Source: an uncultured Chitinophagaceae bacterium (GTDB lineage: Bacteria > Bacteroidota > Bacteroidia > Chitinophagales > Chitinophagaceae). From it: DNA of 10,693 nt. The stretch is taken from NCBI GenBank assembly GCA_937996595.1, contig CALKVC010000104.1, positions 1-10,693 on the forward strand, written 5' to 3'. A program made the translations under genes and the position numbers. Each line of letters starts with the position of its first letter. Position 1 is the first letter of the stretch. Below are positions 1-9,600 of the stretch, piece by piece. Under the pieces are notes generated by a model. It was not told the DNA's origin. It searched no databases and saw nothing but the letters and a program-made list of their open reading frames with translations.

Positions 1-1
1 G

Positions 2-55
2 TTAAACATCACCGGGGATGACAATCAAAAATTGACGTTCAGGGTTGTTTATTAA
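2..55 (+). CDS. Possible C-terminal end of an upstream gene (partial)
   Basis: Reading from base 2, this frame stays open for 17 codons and ends at TAA 53-55. The other two + frames stop at once (TAA at 3-5, TGA at 19-21). The peptide reads LNITGDDNQKLTFRVVY, a polar turn followed by an alternating hydrophobic strand, which would suit the last beta-strand of a secreted or outer-membrane protein. The rho-independent terminator about 100 bases downstream on the same strand supports a gene ending here. Seventeen codons are too few to assign a family, and chance is not excluded. The upstream gene and the giant gene are probably separate transcription units because the terminator lies between them. 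Confidence 0.35.
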   Translation, partial: LNITGDDNQKLTFRVVY

Positions 56-153
56 TCTTATTATTAACAAGTTATAAAGAAATTGAAATCCCGGGAGGTC
101 AAAATAAGAATCTAAAATCCCGGCCTGAAAGCATTAATAACATTAAAGACCTG

Positions 154-193
154 ATTGCCACTGGTATCTAAATATACCAGTGGCAATTTTTTT
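154..193 (+). terminator. Rho-independent terminator
   Basis: A perfect 13-bp stem pairs 155-167 (TTGCCACTGGTAT) with 174-186 (ATACCAGTGGCAA) around a 6-base loop. A run of seven T residues (187-193) follows on the + strand, and A154-T187 can extend the stem. There is no matching T run on the other strand, so it should act on rightward transcription, ending the message of the gene upstream of base 56. Confidence 0.85.
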
Positions 194-541
194 ATTAACC
201 ATTTAAAAATCAGTAATAGCACCTGCAATATTTCTTGCCTGTTTTTACAGTTTTTTAGCTACATTTACGGTAATTTGTTGTGCTTAGTTTAAATATATTT
301 TTACTATGTTTAACAAACTCCGTTAACACCGCCCTGGAAAACAAACATCCCTTTCCTTTGTAACTACTTTTTAGCATACGGTAAAAGTTATGCAACAGTT
401 TGTTTGGAATAAAATCGTCTGGACAAATTGAAAAGAATTTGAAGTGCAGGCGTTCTGCTAAACGTAATTAGTAGACGCAGGTGAGAAATTTATTTACTTA
501 TCTGAAATTACAATATTTTATTTTAACTAAAGCACCATAAA
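194..541 (+). promoter_or_regulatory. A/T-rich intergenic region and leader of the giant gene
   Basis: This stretch has no open frame of note and is clearly richer in A/T than the coding sequence after it. It must hold the promoter of the giant gene, because the terminator at 154-193 separates that gene from the one before. TTTG sequences resembling the Bacteroidota -33 element occur at 357-360, 399-402 and 403-406, but none has a good TAnnTTTG -7 element at the right spacing, so I do not assign a promoter. No Shine-Dalgarno sequence precedes the ATG at 542. The bases just before it are A-rich (ACCATAAA), as is usual for translation starts in this phylum. An imperfect hairpin at 450-478 is listed separately. 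Confidence 0.5.
450..478 (+). promoter_or_regulatory. Imperfect hairpin in the leader
   Basis: Bases 450-461 can pair with 468-478: four pairs, one bulged T (454), then seven pairs including one G-T wobble, closing a 6-base loop (462-467, ACGTAA). No T run follows, so it is not a terminator. It lies 63 bases before the start codon and, if transcribed, would sit in the 5' untranslated region. Its function is unknown. It could affect message stability or be an operator-like dyad, or it may be chance in A/T-rich DNA. Confidence 0.4.
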
Positions 542-646
542 ATGGTCAAAATTTACAAAACCACTATCCAAAAATTTGAATATTTAGCAAAAAGGATATT
601 CATTCCTGCCATCATCATATTTGCAGTAACCGGAACGGTTAAGGCA
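542..646 (+). other. Sec signal peptide of the giant protein (residues 1-35)
   Basis: The N terminus carries basic residues (K3, K6, K11, K17, R18), then a hydrophobic core IFIPAIIIFAV (19-29), then TGTVKA-QN. A signal peptidase I site is likely after A35 (V-K-A before Q36). There is no lipobox cysteine, so this is not a lipoprotein. The n-region of 18 residues is on the long side, but no better start exists downstream. Confidence 0.85.
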
Positions 647-3600
647 CAGAATGTAAATGTTACGGCAACTGTTGGTACGGCAGCTGCCACTTATAATACA
701 TTAAAAAAGGCCTTTGATGAAATTAATGCAGGTACACACCAGGGGGTAATTACTATCGACATTGCTATAAGCACAGATGAAGGAACCACACCGGCTGTTT
801 TAAATAGTAATACGGCAGATCCGGCTTCATATACTAGTATTTATATAAAGCCAGCAACTACCAATATTGTGGTAACCGGTAATCCGGCAGCAGGTTTTGG
901 TGTAATTGAATTGAACGGTGCAGATAATGTTACCATTGACGGTTCTTTTAATGGTACATCATCCCGTGACCTAACAATTAATAATACAGGTACAACAACC
1001 AACCTGGCCAATTCATGTATCCGTGTGGCAACATCTTCTGTTGTAAATAGTGCAGACAATCTTACCATCAAAAACTGTATCCTGAATGGTAATGTCACTT
1101 CCGGGAATGCCGCAGGCATAACCAATACAAATACTTCTTCCAATGTGAGTTTTGGTATTTATTTCGGCGGAAATGGTGGTGCTACTGCTATCGCAGCGCC
1201 AACAGCCTTGCCGGTTGACGGAACATTTTCGGCAGCGGCCATTGGTGTAACCATCAATTCACTGCTGGTGCAGAATAACCTTATTAACCAGTGCGGAAGA
1301 GGTATCATGTTCAATGGTGCCGATTTTTCAAATTCAGATGATGTCAGCATCACCGGTAACATCATTGGAAGTTCAACAGCCCTGGTATTTCCATATTCTG
1401 CACCGGCCACAACGGTGTATTCAAAAGGTATCTGGGTGGCGGGTACCAATGCATTGACGGTTAACAATAACACGGTTAGGGCAATCTTATCATATTTAAA
1501 CACAAATCTGGCAGGTATTGAAATTTCAGCCAACATGGGTTTAGGGAACCTGGCCATTACAGGCAATACGCTAAATGGTGTGGCAAATAATAATACAACT
1601 GCCGGTAATGCATCAGGTATACTGGTTTCATCTTTGGGAGGCACTTATAGTATAGCCGGGAATAATGTATCAGTAATTGAAAGCAATGCAAATTTTCAGA
1701 ATGTGGCAGGTATCCAGATAAATTCAACCGGTGCTGCAGGAACCATTTCAGAGAATACAGTTTCTAAACTTTTTGCCCGTGCGGCAGGAGGTGCTGCCGT
1801 GCATGGCATCCAGCTGCAGGCTGCTGCTAACGGCACAGTTATAAAGAATAATTTCGTTTACGACCTGATGAATATTGGTACGGCTTTCGGAAATACCAGG
1901 AATGTGAATGGTATTCTCATCAGTTCGGGAAGCAACCATAAGATATATCATAATTCAGTAAGCCTGTATGGTGTTAGTGCGGCAACAGGTACAAGTTCTT
2001 TTAACTGCCTTTCTATCAATTCTTCGGCACTAACAGGATTGGATATACGAAATAATATTTTCTCCAACAAGGTAACGGGCGGCGCTGCAAACAATGTGTT
2101 TACCTGTTTGTTCATGCCATTTGCCAGCCTGGCATCCATGAACCTTACCCTGAATAACAACGCATATTATACCGGCAGTGATGTGGGAAAATCCGGGATT
2201 GCTTTTGCAGGTTTGGGCGCATATAATGTAGATAGCCTGTTCCTCGTTGCAAACTTTGATGCAACTGCAGTAACGCCGCAGTTGAACTGGAGAAGTTATT
2301 CAACGGACCTCGGTGTGGGCAGCAATGATAATTCATCAATTGCCAGTACTGCAGCGGCACCGTTTGTAAGTGCTACAGATTTGCATATACCCAGCAATGC
2401 TACGGTAAGCCAGATGGAATCAGGCGGAGCCGTGGTTGGCGTATTAACTGATATAGACGGAGATGTACGCCCCGGACCTGCCGGTTCTGTAAATGGTGGC
2501 GCCACGCTGCCTGATATAGGAGCAGATGAATTTGACAGGGCCGTTGACGATAAATTCCCGCCGGTAATTACATCTACCTTAGGGGTTGTTTGCGGACAGA
2601 ATTTCAGGACGGTTACGGCAAATATTATTGATGTAACCGGTGTGCCGGTAGCAGGACTTGGGTTGCCCAGGTTATTCTGGCGAATCAATGCCGGTGCCTG
2701 GCAGGCACCCGTTACCGGAGTACATATCGGTGGCACTCAGTATACATTTACGTTCGACAATGTGGCAACCGTTGGCCAAACAGTTGAATATTATATAGTA
2801 GCGCAAGACCTGGCTACCATTCCCAATGTAGGTTCCAGTCCGGATGGTGGGGCAGGTTTTACCAATACACCGCCTGCTGCTGCAACAGCGCCTACTACAT
2901 TATTCAGTTATATTGTTGTAGCTAACCTGCCTCCCGGAACTTATACGGTTGGTACCGGTGCATATGATTTCCCTACCATAACGGCAGCGGTTAATGCTTA
3001 TAATACTTCCTGCCTGAGCGGCCCGGTGGTATTTAACCTGATGGATCTTACTTCTTCTGTAGCAGAAGTATACCCGATAACTATCAATGCCAATGCGTTT
3101 GCCAGTGCGGTAAATACACTTACCATTAAACCCAACAGTGCCGGTACATCCATCTCTGCAGCTAACGGTACTGCATTATTTAAGCTGAATGGAGCAGATT
3201 ATATCATCTTTGATGGTTCCAGGAATGGTACCAACAGCCGGGACCTTACGATCAATAATACCAATGCCGGTACATCAGCCACTGTGATGTGGATTGCCAG
3301 TTCAAGTGCATCCAATGGCGCTACCAATAATACCATCAAGAACTGTATTTTAGCAGGTAGCCAAAGCAGTACTTCCATTGCCTGTATCATTGCCGGTAGT
3401 GGGGCTACACTTGGAAATGCCGCACAGGCTGCCAATTCAAACAATACAATCACCAATAATATACTCAGGGCTGCTCAAAACGGGGTTTTCATCAGTGGTG
3501 TAACAACTGGTTTTGACCAAAACTGGCTCATCAATAATAATGTGGTTGGTTCAACCGGTGTGCCAAATGACAAGATGGGTTTCCGTGGAATGAGTGTACA

Positions 3601-6600
3601 GGGTGTTCAGAATTTCACTATTTCCGGCAATACCATACAAGGGGTTATTAGCCCAACTACTTCAACAAGTACTGCTACAGGTATATCTGTATTTTCCAAT
3701 AGCAGTAACGGAAATATCTATAACAACCAGATCAGCGATATCAAACACCTGAATACAGGCGGATGGGGTAGTAATGGTATTTTACTGGGTACGGCGAATG
3801 CTGCATCCAATATTAATGTGTATAACAACTTTATCTGGGATGTGGCTTCCTATGGCGGTACCGGTGTTACCCAGAGCGATAATGGATATGGTATGGTTTT
3901 GAATAACGGGGGCGGTTATAATATTTATTATAACTCCATCAATATGGCCACTAACCAGACTTCAGCTTCCAGTACAACTGCGGCAATCAATATAACATCT
4001 GGTGTGTCCACAACAAATTCTGTTAATTTAAGGAATAACATTTTCGCTACCAGCCAAACCGTTGGAAATGTGTATGCCATTTATTCTGCGGCAGCAGCAA
4101 CTGTGCTTTCAGCAATTGATTATAATGATTATCATAAAGGTACTTCCACCAGGCTTGGGTTCCTGGGAGGCGTGAGGTCAAACCTGGCTGAATGGCGCAC
4201 GGCTACAGGAAAGGATGCCAATTCAGTGGCAGTTAATCCGCTTTTTGTTTCAGGAGTAGATTTACATCTTCAACTTGCTTCTCCTTTAAATGCCAGGGCT
4301 GTAAATATTGGAACAATAACAACGGATATTGACGGTAATGCCAGGAATGCAACGACTCCGGATATTGGTGCTGATGAGATTACTCCTCCAAATTGTGCCG
4401 GTTTACCAACAGGTGGTACGGCATCGGCGATAACAACAGAAATATGTTTGTCGGGTTCTACATATCTTTCAGCAACAGGGTTCACTACTGGCACGGAAGG
4501 ACTTACTTACCAGTGGGAAGTGTCTGTAGACAACCTCGTATTTAATCCATTGGTTGGGCAGAATAATCCATATTCTGCATTTACCGGGGTTATCAATTCA
4601 CCAAGATGGTACCGGTTACGGGTAACCTGTGCTTTTGGTGGTACCAATACTTCCAACACAGTTGAGGTACTGGTAAATAACCCATCCATATCAACAACAA
4701 ACTCTGGTATTACCAGGTGTGGAACGGGTACTGTTTCCCTGGAAGCAGAAGATCCGGCAGGTAATGATGTTAACTGGTATACAGCTGCCACCGGTGGTGC
4801 TCCAATTGGTACCGGTTCGCCATTTACTTCACCGGTTATTTCGGCTAATACAACTTTTTATGTGAGTTCTTTTGTGGGTGGTACAACAGCCAACCTGGGA
4901 GCTCCCAATACTGGGATATCCGGCATATTAAATTCACAAACAACCACTACGTCCGGTATTAATTTTGATGTTTTCTCTCCAACGGTTACCATTGTTTCTG
5001 TTGATATTTATCCGACAGCAGCGATAGGTTCTACATTCCAAATAGATGTGCGACAGGGAACAACAGTGATTGCTTCTTATACAGGAACAACGACAGTGAG
5101 CGGTACAACTACTGCCCCTGTTGTACAAACGGTTCCATTGGGTTTTGTTATACCTGTAGGAACAGGCTACCGGATGACACTTCCTACAAACCCGGGTATA
5201 ATCCGTAACCAGGGAGGAGACGCTTTCCCTTATACTGCTCCGGGTGTAATGTCACTTACTTCAAGTACTTTGTCAGGGTTTTATTATAATTTCTACAATT
5301 GGGTAGTAACTAATTCCTGTGAAAGCCCCAGGGTTCCTGTATTGGTAAATGTAACTGCACCGCCTGCAATTAATGCAGCTGTGGCTACGCCAGCTATTAT
5401 CTGCGACGGTCAATCAAGCACACTTTCTGTTAGCAGTGCATACGACCCTAATTATACATATACCTGGACCCCGGGAGCACTTGTTGGAGCTTCTGTTTCC
5501 GTTTCGCCTTCCACAACAACCACATATACGGTAAACGCATTGGCAACTGGCGGGCCAAGTGCCGGATGTGCTACTACATCAACTGTAACGGTAACGGTTA
5601 ACCCGTCACCAACACCTTTAACCATTTCAAATGATACAACGATATGCGCTATCGGAAGTGCAACTTTAACGGCATCTTCCAATGTATTTTCTGAAGTGAG
5701 GGATTACCTGTTTGCTCATTCTACAGGTGCGGCGCTGGATCCTATGGCCGGTGCCACAGTTATTGTTTCGGATGCAGCAGATATTCCAGCAGGAACAAAT
5801 GGTGATGATTCGCCTTCTGCAGTTTACCCGATTGGTTTCACTTTCAATTTCAGTAACCTGCCATATACCCAGTTTAGTGCAACGCCTGATGGGTTTATTA
5901 AATTGGGCCCTGTAGCTACTACAGCCCAGTTTACCAATGCTGTTGTTTCTGCAACCAACATACCTAAAATTTATCCTTTCTGGGATGATCTTGCTACAGG
6001 TTCAGACGGTAACGTATCTTACCTGATGACAGGTGTGTCACCAAACAGAATTTTGAAAGTTCAATGGCGTGTAAGGATACCCAGGACTCCGTTGACTGAT
6101 CCATCTAATTCATTGTTCCAGGCATGGTTATATGAAGGCAGCAATAAGATTGAATTCAGGTACGGCGCAATGAATGCTGCTACCAGTAGCGCTTCTGTGG
6201 GGTTAACAGCAGCACCTTCTGCAACTAACTTCCAGTCTGTAACCATTTCAACCAATACTACAAGTAATGCTGTTGCCAATAATAATAATGCCATTCAACC
6301 ACCAGTAGGAACCATGTATACGTTTACGCCACCGGTACCCTCATATACCTGGTCGCCGGCCGCCGGTCTTAACACAACGACGGGGCCAACTGTTATTGCC
6401 ACACCTGCCACATCTACCACATATACGGCAACAGCCACCAATGTGATTGGTTGTTCAAGACAGGATTCAGTGCGCGTAACCGTTATACCATCAACGGCTT
6501 CGGTAAGCATAGTGGCAAACCCAACTGGCGCCATTTGTGCAGGTACGAGTGTAACATTCACGGCCACCCCGGTTGCCGGTGGCTCAAGCCCAACCTATCA

Positions 6601-9600
6601 ATGGTATGTAGGAGCCACACCTGTTGGATCAAACAGCCCTACATATACAACAACTACTTTGGCGAACGGCGACCAGGTTACCGTACAGATGGTTTCTAAT
6701 GAAATTTGTGTACCGGCAACCCCTGTTACAAGCAATGCGATCACCATGACGGTTAACCCGTTATTGCCGGTAAGCGTTAGCATTGCCGCTGCCCCGGGAA
6801 ATACCATATGTGCAGGTGCCAACGTTACATTTACAGCAACCCCAACCAATGGTGGCGCTGCCCCGGTTTACCAGTGGAAACTGAACGGTAGTAATGTAGG
6901 TATTAACAGCCCAACATATTCCAATGCCGCATTGGTTAGCGGCGATATCGTAACCTGCGAACTTACTTCAAACGCCCTTTGTGCCACAGGAAGCCCGGCT
7001 ACGAGCAACCAGATTACCATGACGGTTAATCCGAACCTGCCGGTTAGTGTGAGCATTGCGGCGGTACCGGCCGGATCCATCTGTTCCGGAACCAGCGTAA
7101 CGTTTACGGCTACCCCAACAAACGGCGGTGCAACACCATCATATCAATGGCAGGTAAATGGCGGTAACGTTGGCATTAACAGTCCGAACTATACTTCCGC
7201 AACCCTTAATAATGGCGATATTGTAACCTGCATACTCACTTCCAATGCAACATGCCCATCGGGTAACCCGGCTACCAGCAATGCGATAACTATGACAGTT
7301 ACTGGGGCACTGGCTGCATCCGTAAGCATCGTTTCTTCAGGATCATTGTGTGCCGGCAGCCCGGTAACATTCACAGCCACCCCGGTTAATGGCGGTACGC
7401 CGTCATACCAATGGGTAGTAAACGGAAGCAATGTTGGGCCTAACAGTAACGTATACACGTATGTACCTGCCAATGGAGATGCGGTGTATGTAGTCATGAC
7501 ATCAAGCCTGGCATGTGCCGCACCAATTACATCTAATTCAAATACGATCAATATAACATTAACACCAAGCCCAACGGTTACAGCTTCGGCTGATTGTAAC
7601 AATATACTGCCGGGGTCTGGCCAGCAGGCTACATTAACGGCCGCAGCCACGCCGCCTTTACCCGCAACCATCACCAATTACCAATGGATTTTAAACGGGG
7701 TTACCAATGTGGGTGTAAACAGCTCAACGTATACAACCAGTGTTGCCGGATCATATACTGTGGCAGTAACCAATTCAAACGGATGTATAGATACCTCAGA
7801 TGTACCTGTAGTAATTACCAGTGTTGGCGGCCCGTTGGCCGGTGGCACCTATTTTATTCCAAGTACAGGTTGCTCAGGGTTTGACAAGATATCCAGTGCA
7901 GTGTCGTATATAAACACCTGGGGTATTTCAGGCGCTGTGGTATTCAGCATAACGCCTGCTTATACAGAAACAGCGCCGGTTGGCGGATACGCACTAACGG
8001 CAACGGGTACTGCAGCAAATACCATTACATTCCAGCGCAATGGCGCAGGCGCCAACCCGGTAATTACAGCCGGATTGCAGGTGGCCGGCACCAATAACGA
8101 TGGTATTTTCAAGATCATCGGCGGAGATTATATTACCATAAAAGACCTTACCCTGCAGGAAAATGCGGGTAATACAGTAACCGCTGCGGGCGCTACCAAC
8201 ACGATGACTGAATGGGGAATTGCATTACTGTTTGCAAGCAATACCAATGGACCCAATAACAATACCATACAGAATAATACCATTTCGCTCAACAGGTTAT
8301 ACCCGAATTCTTATGGTATTTACAGCAATATGAGGCACAATGCAACTTCACCGGCATCCGGATTAGATTTGACCAATACTACCGGAGGTCAGAACAAAGT
8401 TTACAGCAATGCAATAAGTAATGTGAATACCCCCATATTATTCATTGGAAGCGGTAACGGCCCTATTCTTGCTCCCGGCAATGATATTGGAGGAAGTTCT
8501 GCATTAACGGGCAACACCCTCACTAACTGGGGATCAGCTACCGTTCCAAGCGGCAACGCAACTTTCTTTGGCACCAGTTCAACGATTGCAGGCATTTATT
8601 CGGTTAACCAGTCTGGCGTAAATATCAGCTGGAATAACATAACGAGTGCAGTAGGCGTTAATGCAGGTGCTTCGGGCTTCAGGGGCATATTCAATGATTT
8701 TATTGGTACGGCTCCATCGGGTACTTTTACCAATACGGTAAGCAACAATACCATTGCCCTCAACAGCGCCGGTACTACCGGTTCATTTGAAGGTATTTAC
8801 CAGGGCAATACCGTGGCAACGGCAGCGGTTGCAACCATGACGGTTAACATTACAAACAATAATATCAGTAATGTGTTAACCGGAGCCGCATCAGCCAGCG
8901 CACTGGCCGGCATCAATAATATATTCCCATGGGGCGTGTTGACTGTTTCCGATAATATAATAAAAGGAAATTCTTCAACCGCAACAACCGGTGGCTTTAC
9001 GGGTATATCAAATTCCGGCGCAGTGGCAACTACCATTAATATCACTAATAATCAGTTGGGAGATGCAGGTGCCAATGCAATCACATTTAATGCTGCTACC
9101 AGCGGTGCCGTTATAGGAATAGCAAATACCGGTGGCGCTGCGGCTTCTTCCATCAACATTACCGGCAACTCGCTCACCAAATTTGTTCATACGGTTACGG
9201 GTACCAGCATACATACTTACCTGAACAATTCGGTTGCCTGTACCAACCTGGATATTAGCAATAATTCTTTCAGCAACCTGGTTACCAATTCAAACGGTGC
9301 ATTGAACGGAATTACCAATAATACTGTAACCGCCACCAATAAAACATTTAATGCGAACAGTTTCAGTAATATTACAGCCGGTACCGGCCAGGTAACCATC
9401 ATGAATGTGGCGGGCGGTACAACCGGCAATACCGTTTCAAACAATACCATCAGCAATATCGCCAGCGGCGGCAGTATTACCGGTATTTCCATCAGCAGTA
9501 CGGCCGGTAATTCCACTGTTTCAAACAATACCATCAGCGGAATGAGTTCAACGGCAGCAGGTGCGCCAAACCTGATCGGTATACAAACGCAGAATGCAAC

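Noticed and set aside
86..123. Nine-base direct repeat AAATCCCGG (86-94 and 115-123), once overlapping a CCCGGG palindrome
   Set aside because: Only two short copies in an untranslated spacer; it could be an operator but chance is as likely, and nothing ties it to a function.
357..441. TTTG sequences as -33 elements of a Bacteroidota-type promoter
   Set aside because: TTTG is present at 357-360, 399-402 and 403-406, but I found no TAnnTTTG element about 19-21 bases downstream. The best candidate (TTTG at 438-441) lacks the TA and has poor spacing.
653..2533. Polysaccharide lyase or pectinase activity of the beta-helix modules
   Set aside because: The fold type is shared with such enzymes, but I could not see a clustered set of catalytic Asp/Arg/Lys/His residues in the rungs. 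The sequence is dominated by Asn, Thr, Gly and Ala.
6494..7825. CRISPR-like or satellite DNA array
   Set aside because: The periodicity of about 260-273 bases is that of the Ig-like protein repeats in frame; the DNA copies differ at many third positions and there are no spacers.
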